In this document: positions 33,975-41,816 of the stretch, piece by piece
How the letters are laid out: every line of letters starts with the position of its first letter
How positions within the stretch are numbered: the stretch's first letter is position 1
From: Deltaproteobacteria bacterium
Lineage (GTDB): Bacteria; Desulfobacterota; Desulfobacteria; Desulfobacterales; Desulfosarcinaceae
Direction: 5' to 3'
Length of the DNA stretch: 64,000 nucleotides
Assembly: GCA_020444075.1 (NCBI GenBank)
Contig: JAHLLR010000010.1
Span: forward strand, 1-64,000
Program-made: the position numbers and the translations under genes
Notes under the pieces: model-generated
Database searches by the model: none
Told to the model about the DNA's origin: nothing
Seen by the model: only the letters and a program-made list of their open reading frames with translations

Positions 33975-34319
33975 ATGAACATCTATGTAGGGAATTTGTC
34001 GTTCGATGTCACAGAAGATGATTTGCGGTCGGCGTTCGAAGCCTTTGGCAAGGTAGATACCGTCAACATTATCAAAGACCGGGATAGCGGCCGGCCCAAA
34101 GGATTCGGATTTGTGGAGATGTCTTCAGGAGAAGAAGCCAAAAAGGCCATTGAGGCGATGAACGGGAAAGAATTCAAAGGGCGGGCCATGAATGTCAATG
34201 AAGCCCGTCCCAAGCCCGAAGGTGGCCATGGCGGCGGCCGACATGGGGGTGGCGGCGGCCAGGGGCCCAGAGGAAGGCGCGGTGGTGGCCCGGGTGGGGG
34301 CGGCGGCCGGCGATACTAA
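33975..34319 (+). CDS. RNA-binding protein with one RRM and a glycine/arginine-rich tail
   Basis: 114 residues. RNP2 IYVGNL (3-8) and RNP1 KGFGFVEM (42-49) define a single RRM covering residues 2-78. The remainder (about 82-114) is a Gly/His/Arg-rich tail ([19 protein letters not shown]), as in cyanobacterial Rbp and bacterial cold-shock RRM proteins. It binds RNA in the cytoplasm and is probably cold- or growth-regulated. ATG preceded by TAGGAGA. Monocistronic with a structured leader. Confidence 0.94.
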   Translation: MNIYVGNLSFDVTEDDLRSAFEAFGKVDTVNIIKDRDSGRPKGFGFVEMSSGEEAKKAIEAMNGKEFKGRAMNVNEARPKPEGGHGGGRHGGGGGQGPRGRRGGGPGGGGGRRY

Positions 34320-34460
34320 TCGATTTTCTCCCGGGTTTGCTCATTGCACGCCTTGAGGTAGCCGACTCAGTGGCGGTTCAGGTGTTCGCGCAGGCGGCGA
34401 ATTTCAGCGTCGCTGAGCAAGGCCGGCCACAGGTGGTGCTTTTTAAGAAGTGCGCTGTTT

Positions 34461-34513
34461 CCCTTTCCGCCTATCCCTCGCCCGGCAATGGGTCGGGGGA
34501 CAGGCGGAAAGGG
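34461..34513 (-). terminator. Long hairpin downstream of the acyl-CoA ligase gene
   Basis: CCCTTTCCGCCT (34461-34472) and AGGCGGAAAGGG (34502-34513) form a perfect 12-base-pair stem with further internal pairing. It lies 8 bases beyond the ligase stop codon on the minus strand and between convergent genes; probably a transcription terminator, although the U-run is weak. Confidence 0.65.
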
Positions 34514-34520
34514 TTTGACT

Positions 34521-36173
34521 TCAGCGGTTCAATTTGCTGTAGGTGCTGCGCATGTCGCGCTTGAGGATTTTGCCGGTGGGGGTCTTGGGCAGGGCGTCCA
34601 CGAAAACCACGGATTTGGGCACCTTGAACCCGGCCAGTTCCTTCCTGCACAGGTCGACGATCTCATCCTCGGTAATGGTTTCCCCTTTGCGGGGCACCAC
34701 CACCGCCGTAACCGCCTCCACCCACTTGGGATGGGGTGTGCCGATGACGGCCACCTCCTCCACGCGCTTGTCAAGGTAGATGGCCTCTTCCACCTCGCGC
34801 GTGGAGACATTCTCGCCCCCGGTCTTGATCATGTCTTTCTTGCGGTCCACCACCGCGATGTAGCGATCATCGTCCAGCACGCCGATATCCCCGGAGTGAA
34901 ACCATCCGCCGCGCATGGCCGTTTCGGTTTTTTCCGGCTCCTTGAAATACATGATCATGGCGTGGGGACCCTTGCCGCAGATCTCGCCGGGGATGCCGGC
35001 CACGTCAATGGGCTGGAAATCCTCATCCTCCAGCCGGGTTTCCATGTTCAGACCCGCCATACCGGCCGACCCCAGCTTTTCCAGGGCGTCTTCGGCCTTC
35101 AGGATGGTGTGGTAGGGCGCCAGTTCGGTCTGGCCGTAGTAGTTGTAGACCTTGCAGCCGGGCAGCCGCGCCATGAGTTCCTTGAGCACCTCCACGGGCA
35201 TGATGGACGCCCCGTAGTAGCATTTGGTGAGGCAGGAGAGGTCGTAGCGCTCGAAATCCGGATGGCGCAGGATACCGATCCACACGGTGGGCGGGGCGAA
35301 AAACATGTTGGCCCGGTAACGGTCGATGGTTTTTAAAATCATGCCGATGTCCGGCACCATGAGAATGTTGGTGCCGCCCACCCAGAAAATGGGGTTTAAA
35401 AATACGTCCCGCTGGGCGCAATGGTAGATGGGCAGCGCGTTGACATTGATATCACCGCTCTCGTAGCCCCCGTCGATGATGGCTCCCATGTACTGGGCCA
35501 TGAGCGCCTGATTGCTGATGATCACCCCTTTGGGAAGGGACTCGGTCCCGCTGGTATATGTCATCTGGCAGGGATCTTCGATGTGCAGGATCACGTCGGG
35601 CTCCGTGTCCGGGGCGGCTTTCATCCAGGCGTCGAAGCCCAGGAAACGGTCATCCGCCGCCGGCTGGCCACCTCCCTGGTCAGACCATATCAGATGGTTC
35701 ACCGTCGGCATTTCGTCCAGCACCCCCTCCACCAGCGCGAAAAGGGCGTCTTCGACAATGAACACCTTGCTTTCCGAATGGTTGATGCAATAGGTGATGT
35801 CCGGGCCGCGCAGCAGGTAGTTGATGGCCAGGTACACCGCCCCGATCTTGCAGCAGCCCAGCCAGGTCAGCACATGGTGGATGGTGTTGTGGGCCAGAAT
35901 GGCCACCCGGTCGTACTTGTTGACCCCCAGGCCGGCAAGGGCGTTGGCCGTCCGATTGGCGGCTGCCTCCAGTTGGGCGTAGGTGAGGGACCGGTCGCCG
36001 AAAATGATGGCCGTCTTGTCCGGGGAGTGGTAGGCGGTTCGACGGATCATGTCCGCGATGACCCACCGATTGACCCGGTTGTAGCGGTCCATGAGAAATT
36101 CGAGGTTCTCCTTGTTCAACTTGTTGAACCGGGCTTTTTGTTCATCGGTCATAGGGGTGCAGGGTGCCGTCAT
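34521..36173 (-). CDS. AMP-forming acyl-CoA synthetase/ligase
   Basis: 550 residues; start ATG at 36173 with GGAGG seven bases upstream. The AMP-binding P-loop appears as MTYTSGTESLPKGV, with NYYGQTELAPY (A5 motif), GGWFHSGDIGVLDDD (A7), DRKKDMIKTGGENVS (A8) and PKTPTGKILKRDMR (A10 with catalytic Lys). It activates a carboxylic acid to its CoA ester in the cytoplasm; the chain length or aromatic nature of the substrate is not evident. Similar in style to medium/long-chain fatty acid ligases. Monocistronic. Confidence 0.94.
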   Translation of the reverse strand: MTAPCTPMTDEQKARFNKLNKENLEFLMDRYNRVNRWVIADMIRRTAYHSPDKTAIIFGDRSLTYAQLEAAANRTANALAGLGVNKYDRVAILAHNTIHHVLTWLGCCKIGAVYLAINYLLRGPDITYCINHSESKVFIVEDALFALVEGVLDEMPTVNHLIWSDQGGGQPAADDRFLGFDAWMKAAPDTEPDVILHIEDPCQMTYTSGTESLPKGVIISNQALMAQYMGAIIDGGYESGDINVNALPIYHCAQRDVFLNPIFWVGGTNILMVPDIGMILKTIDRYRANMFFAPPTVWIGILRHPDFERYDLSCLTKCYYGASIMPVEVLKELMARLPGCKVYNYYGQTELAPYHTILKAEDALEKLGSAGMAGLNMETRLEDEDFQPIDVAGIPGEICGKGPHAMIMYFKEPEKTETAMRGGWFHSGDIGVLDDDRYIAVVDRKKDMIKTGGENVSTREVEEAIYLDKRVEEVAVIGTPHPKWVEAVTAVVVPRKGETITEDEIVDLCRKELAGFKVPKSVVFVDALPKTPTGKILKRDMRSTYSKLNR

Positions 36174-36470
36174 TCAATAGCCTCCTTGTTTACTGATGGG
36201 TTTCCGAACAGTCGGAGCGGCCATCGGTGGTTGTGGGTGCGGAAAAAACGGTTCCGGACATGCCGAACGCCGTTAGTTGGAGCTGAAAGGGCTGAACTGA
36301 AAAGAAAAAATGCCCACAAAACATACCGGATGTCAATGCGCAAATTGGAGGGGCATCGTGTTCATCAGTTCAGATTCCTTTAACCTGGGGGGCGGCTGTT
36401 GATCGCTGGAAGAATATGTGTTTTTATAGCAGCCGGCAACGCCAATTGAAACCATCTGAGGGTGCATCGC

Positions 36471-36878
36471 ATGAAAAACCTGATCATTGCCACCGCCGTT
36501 CTCATTTGCCTGCCGCTGGGGTGTGCGTCCATTTCGGAGCACGGGAAAATGGAGGCGTACGGACGGACCATGGACTCCTACGGAACCGCCCTGCGTCTGT
36601 CGGATTTCAACGCGGTGTGCCAGTATATCGATCCGATGGTGATGGGGCGCAGCGATTGTATGAAGCGATATGAGAACATGAAGATCGTCAGTTATGACCT
36701 GCTTGGGGTCACTGTGGCCAAAGACAGGCGGGAAGTGACCCAGGCGGTTGAAGTGGAATACTATTTTCTCGACCGCTATGTGGTCAAGAAGATCGGATTT
36801 GAACAGTCGTGGCGATACAGGGAAGACATGAAAGACTGGCTGCTTCAAACCAGCCCGCCGCATTTTGAACCGCGATAG
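36471..36878 (+). CDS. Lipoprotein of unknown function
   Basis: 135 residues from ATG 36471. Lipobox LPLGC places the lipidated Cys at 18. The mature domain of about 115 residues (GTALRLSDFNAVCQYIDP, VVKKIGFEQSWRYREDMKDWLLQT) has the shape of a cystatin/NTF2-like fold seen in small envelope lipoproteins, but no family is recognised. Contains two further Cys that could form a disulfide. Monocistronic; followed by two repeat hairpins. Confidence 0.78.
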   Translation: MKNLIIATAVLICLPLGCASISEHGKMEAYGRTMDSYGTALRLSDFNAVCQYIDPMVMGRSDCMKRYENMKIVSYDLLGVTVAKDRREVTQAVEVEYYFLDRYVVKKIGFEQSWRYREDMKDWLLQTSPPHFEPR

Positions 36879-36974
36879 CGAGCGCATTCCCCGCTGCTTG
36901 CGGCGGGGTCAGCGAGCGAACCGGAAATCGATTTTCATCCTTACGGTGAAGATTCCCCGCGGTTTGCCGCGGGG
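36873..36974. repeat. Dispersed repeat with two GC-rich hairpins
   Basis: CCCCGCTGC...GCGGCGGGG (36889-36908, one wobble) and CCCCGCGG-TTTG-CCGCGGGG (36955-36974) are paired palindromes embedded in a segment similar to that near 17790-17855. Such ATTCCCCGC...GCGGGG palindromes recur in many proteobacterial intergenic regions and may serve as bidirectional terminators for the convergent genes here. Confidence 0.6.
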
Positions 36975-37044
36975 TGGATTCAATAAAAATGGCTTTCACA
37001 CCTATTCCGGACCCCGTTGGTGGTGTCCGCCGTCGGTGTCTTCC

Positions 37045-38061
37045 CTACAGGGTTTTTCTCACCTGGGCCGCGCCGGCGGCCAGACTGCGGATCTTTTCCA
37101 CGGCAACCTCGTAGGGGAGGGGCGCCATGCCGCAGTTGGTACACGGATACAGCCGTTCAGGCGCTACGTGCGCCATGACCGAACGAATGGTGGCGGCAAC
37201 CTCGTCCGGCGTTTCCACCCGGTGCCGGGTAACCGCAACGACACCCACCATCAACCCCTTATCCTTCAGCAATTTCATCAGCGACAGGGGAACGCGCGAG
37301 TCGGCGCACTCCAGTGAAACCTGGTCGATGCGGCTGGCATTGAGTGCCGGAAAGATTTCTTCATACTGGCGCCACTCGCGGCCCAGGGTCTCCTTCCACC
37401 GCAGGTTCTCGTCGATACCGTAGCCGTAGCAGATATGCACGGCGGTGGTGCATGAAAGTCCGTCGATGGCCCGGTGGAGTGCGTCGACGCCCCATTCCTT
37501 CACGTCGTTCATGAAGACATTGAAGGCCGGCTCGTCGAACTGGATCAGGTCGATTCCGGCGGCCTCCAGCTCCCTGGCCTCGGTGTTGAGGATCTCGGCA
37601 AAGGCCATGGCCATGTCCGCACGGGTGGTATAGTAGGCGTTGGCGATGGTGTCGCAGATGGTCATGGGGCCGGGCAGCGTGAATTTGAGGCGCCGATCCG
37701 TCTGCGCCCGGGTGAAGCGTGCCTCGTTCAGGTGAACCGCCTGCGGCCGTGAAACCGGACCGGTGACCGTGGGCACATCTACGGTGTAGCGGTTGTCCCG
37801 GATACCCATGGGCGTTTTCTTCTCCCAGTCTATCCCCTCGAGACTCTCCAGAAAGCCGTGAACAAAATGGATACGGTGCTGTTCACCGGCGGTGACGATA
37901 TGGATGCCCGCAGCTTCCTGATGGCGCAGCCATTCCACAGCTGCGCGCTCCTTGGCGCGCTCCAGGGCCTCGCCCGCGAGGCGCCAGGCCGGCCAGAGTT
38001 TTTCGGTTTCAGCCAGGTAGTGCGGTTTCGGCAGACTGCCGACGGTGGTGGTTTCCAGCAT
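37045..38061 (-). CDS. Core-MetE: methionine synthase C-terminal-domain-only enzyme
   Basis: 338 residues corresponding to the catalytic half of cobalamin-independent methionine synthase; the N-terminal folate-binding half is absent. Zinc ligands are intact: HIC (H209, C211), SLECAD (E251) and NCGM (C310). TLPGPMT and DEPAF are further MetE landmarks. Core-MetE proteins in anaerobes are thought to take the methyl group from a corrinoid protein rather than methyl-folate and give methionine from homocysteine. Some relatives instead act as other methyltransferases. Monocistronic; no cobalamin riboswitch seen upstream. Confidence 0.86.
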   Translation of the reverse strand: MLETTTVGSLPKPHYLAETEKLWPAWRLAGEALERAKERAAVEWLRHQEAAGIHIVTAGEQHRIHFVHGFLESLEGIDWEKKTPMGIRDNRYTVDVPTVTGPVSRPQAVHLNEARFTRAQTDRRLKFTLPGPMTICDTIANAYYTTRADMAMAFAEILNTEARELEAAGIDLIQFDEPAFNVFMNDVKEWGVDALHRAIDGLSCTTAVHICYGYGIDENLRWKETLGREWRQYEEIFPALNASRIDQVSLECADSRVPLSLMKLLKDKGLMVGVVAVTRHRVETPDEVAATIRSVMAHVAPERLYPCTNCGMAPLPYEVAVEKIRSLAAGAAQVRKTL

Positions 38062-38318
38062 GGGGCGCCTCCTTCGTTAAGCGTTGGTTTTCTCGGGTTC
38101 CGGGGAAGCGGTTGATACCTTATTCATATCTTGTTTGAACCCGGATTGAAACCGAATGTTTGACCCAAAAACAGTCTATGTGCCGACTTTCTAAACGCAA
38201 ATGCAAGATCTATGGTCGTTATTTTGAGCTGATGTGTGAAGAAATAAGATTTAAGATCATACGGTTGGCTGGACACTGCAAATTTCAGAGCAGGCCTTTA
38301 CCCAACAGGGGGGAAGGT

Positions 38319-38432
38319 CTAATTGCAAAAGGCGATAAAGTTGGGGATGGCGATGGCCGCCAGGATACCGATAACAGCAATAACGATCATCAATCCGGTA
38401 TGTGTAAAACCTGTATTAGCCATCTTTCTCAT
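38319..38432 (-). pseudogene. Type IV pilin N-terminal remnant
   Basis: 37 codons ending in TAG. GFT...LMIVIAVIGILAAIAIPNFIA (residues 8-34) is the unmistakable N-terminal helix of a type IV prepilin with the Gly|Phe cleavage site, but residues +3 to +5 read H-T-G instead of the usual L-I-E. The assembly-critical Glu5 is lost, and the whole globular domain is missing. No pilus genes are near. Likely a decayed or recombined fragment; a functional micro-pilin is less likely. Confidence 0.75.
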
Positions 38433-38924
38433 TTGGGCTGCATCTAAGTTTTATTCGGATTACAAAAAATCGACTTTTTACGAGTTCATCAAATTTGAGT
38501 GGTATCAACAATGCCCGAACTGAAAATATCTTTAAAATGTTTTACGCTTATACGAGTGAGCTTTTAAAAGTTCATTGCAAATTCATTGCCATAACAGTAT
38601 ATCTAACTATTGCAGATAATTGGTGAAGATGCTGGAGGATCAGACACGTGGAAAGGAAAAATATCGCGGGTTTTTGACAATTATTGGAAAATTAATTTCA
38701 CAGTTTGTCACTGAAGCAGCCCTTGACGCGACACGGGCTGCAAGGCTTCCTTTTGGGTTGACTGCCAGAACAAATTTAGGGAAAATCCGGGATGGGTATC
38801 GAGAACGGAGAAGAAATGTTTTCGTTTAATCGTGCGTGAAGCCCGGTGACGCGGTGGCAGGATTCGACTGCGCCCAAAATCATTTCAATTCAATAAACGG
38901 AATCATTTCGAATAGGAGCAAATT
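38433..38924. other. Intergenic, AT-rich, with partial repeat
   Basis: 492 bases of lower GC. CGACTTTTTACG followed by TTCATCAA at 38471-38490 repeats the sequence after the palindromic element near 19031. A 69-codon frame from 38620 has no recognisable feature and is not supported as a gene. Confidence 0.4.
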
Positions 38925-39191
38925 ATGGCTGGGGGTTGGTCCCGGGATGGGGCTGTGCAGGATCAGATAGACGCCAGTGTGGAAGACGCAGTAAAACTGG
39001 CCAGGAGTCGGATGCCTGATGGCGAGGGCCGGTCTCATTGTGAGGAATGCGAGACGGCTATCCCGGACGCTCGCCGCAAAGCAATCCCTGGAGTCCGTTT
39101 ATGCGTCACCTGCCAGTCAGCGCGCGAAAAACAGCAGGCGCCTCTGGCTGGATTCAACCGACGCGGCAGCAAAGACAGTCAATTGAAGTAA
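38925..39191 (+). CDS. DksA/TraR-family C4 zinc-finger protein
   Basis: 88 residues. CEEC-(17)-CVTC (C-x2-C...C-x2-C, within residues 39-66) is the TraR/DksA zinc finger, with ARRKAIPGVRLCVTCQ matching the YbiI subgroup. The DksA coiled coil is absent, as usual for TraR/YbiI-size proteins. Such proteins bind RNA polymerase's secondary channel and are often carried by phages and plasmids. Good AGGAG site before ATG. Supports a mobile origin for this stretch. Confidence 0.88.
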   Translation: MAGGWSRDGAVQDQIDASVEDAVKLARSRMPDGEGRSHCEECETAIPDARRKAIPGVRLCVTCQSAREKQQAPLAGFNRRGSKDSQLK

Positions 39192-39376
39192 CGCATCGCT
39201 TTTGAGACAGTAATTTTTTTCTATCCACACCCCAAAAGCAGGGGAGGGGTTGCGGGGCGGCGGGTCCGTCTATCCATACAGGAAGGATCAAAATGCCTTG
39301 TAACCAATTTCGAATAACGGGATCTATAGGGTCAGTGGAAATGCCATCAACCTCCATTCCACTCTCACTCCTCAGA

Positions 39377-39413
39377 AGCCCCGGCAGATCATACCTCTGT
39401 CGGGGCTTTCTTC
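39377..39413 (+). terminator. Rho-independent terminator
   Basis: AGCCCCGGCAGA (39377-39388) pairs with TCTGTCGGGGCT (39396-39407) with one wobble, loop of seven, followed by a TTTCTT tail. About 185 bases past the DksA-like gene, whose transcript it may end, or the end of a short RNA. Confidence 0.8.
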
Positions 39414-39664
39414 ATGAGCAGGTACCTCGACGATCCCGACAACAATTGTTAAACCCGCCATGTCTATTGGTAGAGGGAATCGATGACACACCGGTATCAA
39501 TTAAGCGTACACAAAACAGCACAACTCAGATGCCCCATGCATCAATACGCATCGTAACTATCAGTAATTTTGTAGAATTAAAAGATACAGAAGGTTGGCA
39601 TGAGCCATGCTAAATGATCGGGTGACGGCACCATAACATTTTTTCTGTACGATTCATGGAAAGG

Positions 39665-39692
39665 CGAGGCCCAATTGGGGGCCTCGTCCATT
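39665..39692 (+). terminator. Rho-independent terminator
   Basis: CGAGGCCC (39665-39672) and GGGCCTCG (39679-39686) form an 8-base-pair stem with a short loop, followed by TCCATTTTTGG. No gene ends just upstream on the plus strand. Confidence 0.65.
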
Positions 39693-39796
39693 TTTGGGGA
39701 TCGACGGGTTGAGGCAGGTTACTTCGAGGTTTATTCTCAGTTTCGTGATACCACCGATACATTGAATGATCGGCAAGTGTCAACGCGTAGACAGGG

Positions 39797-40207
39797 TCAC
39801 ATCGCCAACTGTTGAATCTGGGCTACCAGGTGTTCCTTGGTGTGCCTGACGTCCTCCAGGGCTTTTTCCGGCCCCATCCGGTCAATCTTGAAGTTCATGT
39901 ACTCTGTGACTATTCCGTGCGCCCGGTCACCCGGAATCAGCCGACCGGCTTCGTTCAGGATCGTCATTATCTCAAACATGGCAGCGGATCTATCCATCAT
40001 GAACCCTTTCTGCGGTATCCCATCCGTCCGCAAATACCGGTTAGAAGGAAGATTGAGGTGGATGAGTCGAATAATGTCGCCATCATTATACAAGATGTTG
40101 ATTTCTGTCAAGCAGCTTTTCCCACATATAGTGCATTCATCCATGTATAGAAAACGATTCGGCCCCAAATGATTATGTGGAAACCCGAAGGGATCCACTT
40201 TTTTCAT
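39797..40207 (-). CDS. Hypothetical protein
   Basis: 136 residues, no signal or membrane segment. One CxxC pair (ECTICGKSC, about 24-32) near the N-terminus might bind a metal; the C-terminal half is helical and charged. Only a weak ribosome binding site before the ATG. Codon use is less GC-rich than the flanking core genes. I do not recognise a family; it may belong to the acquired segment. Confidence 0.5.
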   Translation of the reverse strand: MKKVDPFGFPHNHLGPNRFLYMDECTICGKSCLTEINILYNDGDIIRLIHLNLPSNRYLRTDGIPQKGFMMDRSAAMFEIMTILNEAGRLIPGDRAHGIVTEYMNFKIDRMGPEKALEDVRHTKEHLVAQIQQLAM

Positions 40208-40463
40208 GGTTTATGATTGAGACATTAAATTTGGCGGGGGCGTGCTGCGGAAAACGAACGGATAGAATTGTAAGCTGTCTTTAACAGAACAGTGAAATAA
40301 TTTACTTATCGCCCAAGCAAACAATGGCAGAAAATATTCAGGATTATAAATAAAATCAGGCACGCCAGATTTAATTACCGGGTCAATTATTTCTCATTTT
40401 ATTAGGAGTGAAAATGAAAAATGGCGGCTGAAATCACCGGCTGGGCATCCTGACTTTGGCAGG

Positions 40464-41774
40464 CTAACCCAGCACAGAGAAACTGCTGTCACCCACAATG
40501 TCACGATTTCGCGAAAAGAAACCCGTATTCAAATTGAAACCTGTATGCTTCAGCCCTATGGTCACCGGTTCAAGGTCGTGATCATGTCCGTTTTCACAGG
40601 CTTCGATGATTCGGGCCATGATCTGTCCAATGACCGGTCCGTTTTTGTACTGGTTGCCGCTGGTGCCGATGGCAAGATAAAAACCATCCAGATCTGATTT
40701 GTCATAGATTGGAATCCAGTCATCCGACACGTCGTAGAGATCGGCAAATCCTTTTGGACGGTTCGGTATGGGAAGGTCGGGGATACGGAGCGCCAGACGG
40801 TAAACCTGTGCCCGCCACTGGGCGTTGGTGACGGTGCGGTTGAAATGGTCCGGGTCATCAACCCAGTCGAGCTTATCACAGTCCGGGTCCTCACTGCCCA
40901 CCAGAATGATGTTTCCGACTTCGGGTCTGTGATACCCTGCCAGATCCCCATCTCCTACGGTTATCCCCTCATCTTCATAGGAAAACCGCTCAGGAGAAGG
41001 AACAAAATGCACTTCGTGCCGGAGCGCCCTTGTTTTTATCTTCATTTTTTTGTCGATGCCGGCGAGCCGGTTGATAACAAAGGAATGCGGCCCCGAGGCA
41101 TTGACGACCACGGGAGCATCCAATGCCTGCCCGCTTTTTAATGTTATACCGTCAACCCGGTTAGCATGCTTCCGGATTTCCGCCACTTCGGAATCGAACA
41201 TGAAGGTTGCGCCGTTAACTTCACTCGCCTGCTGGATATTTTCAACCGAAAGCTGAGGATCGTTAATGTAGCCGTTGTTGGGAAAAAACAATACAACCGG
41301 ACTGATCTTTTCCACAGGAGGATTGAAAAAACCGGGGTCATCGGGCCGCTTGGGCGGGAAAAATGAATCATCTACAAAATGAGGCATGCGCTTGAGCAAC
41401 TGGTCCGGAGTCCAAATTTCATAAGGGATCTTCAGTGCGTCATGGTGTTTGATATATTTGCTCCAGTCAAAATCCTTTTTGTTTAAGACGACAGCTCCTG
41501 TCTGAATAAATCTGGCAAGGTTTTTCGAATTTTTTTTATTGAGATATGCCGCCCAATTTTTCCAGTAGAACGAACTCTCATAGGCCACCGCCGTTCCTTC
41601 CAGAGTGGAATAATGCGTTCTTATGATGGCGCAGGTCGAGCTGGTGGAGCCGAGTCCGGCAGCCGGCAGTTTGTCGACAACTAATGGCTTGTATCCTTTC
41701 TTGGAAAGTTCAAAGGCAATAGAAGCTCCGGTGATACCGGCACCGATAATAATCTGGTCATAGTGTTTCGTCAT
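40464..41774 (-). CDS. FAD-dependent amino-acid oxidase/dehydrogenase (DAO family), probable (hydroxy)proline catabolism
   Basis: 436 residues. N-terminal dinucleotide motif IIIGAGITGASIAFELSKKG and the DAO-family C-terminal FYLAIGTSGNQYKNGPVIGQIMA are clear, placing it with sarcosine, glycine and D-amino-acid oxidases/dehydrogenases. It lies 42 bases downstream of a proline-racemase family gene, the arrangement in which such enzymes oxidise cis-4-hydroxy-D-proline or D-proline. Both genes have visibly lower GC (for example about 42 percent around 41461-41520) than the rest of the window, suggesting acquisition. Cytoplasmic or membrane-associated; electron acceptor unknown. Confidence 0.85.
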   Translation of the reverse strand: MTKHYDQIIIGAGITGASIAFELSKKGYKPLVVDKLPAAGLGSTSSTCAIIRTHYSTLEGTAVAYESSFYWKNWAAYLNKKNSKNLARFIQTGAVVLNKKDFDWSKYIKHHDALKIPYEIWTPDQLLKRMPHFVDDSFFPPKRPDDPGFFNPPVEKISPVVLFFPNNGYINDPQLSVENIQQASEVNGATFMFDSEVAEIRKHANRVDGITLKSGQALDAPVVVNASGPHSFVINRLAGIDKKMKIKTRALRHEVHFVPSPERFSYEDEGITVGDGDLAGYHRPEVGNIILVGSEDPDCDKLDWVDDPDHFNRTVTNAQWRAQVYRLALRIPDLPIPNRPKGFADLYDVSDDWIPIYDKSDLDGFYLAIGTSGNQYKNGPVIGQIMARIIEACENGHDHDLEPVTIGLKHTGFNLNTGFFSRNRDIVGDSSFSVLG

Positions 41775-41816
41775 TTTATCCCCGTCATGTCAGATGGCTT
41801 CCACTGAAAAAGCGTG

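Larger units (their letters stand above)
39192..39796. other. Gene-free stretch with two intrinsic terminators
   Basis: 605 bases without a credible protein gene. Two strong plus-strand terminators (39377 and 39665) point to transcription through here, possibly of a small RNA or the remains of deleted genes. Confidence 0.4.

Noticed and set aside
36877-36980. CRISPR-like repeat units
   Set aside because: Only two hairpins with different sequence and no regular spacers; a dispersed palindromic repeat, not CRISPR.
38062-38160. Cobalamin or SAM riboswitch upstream of core-MetE
   Set aside because: No conserved box or extended structure could be seen in the short leader.
38620-38829. 69-codon plus-strand frame
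   Set aside because: No recognisable domain; cannot be supported as a gene.
39293-39613. 106-codon plus-strand frame with a good ribosome site
   Set aside because: It runs through a strong intrinsic terminator and has no protein-like pattern.
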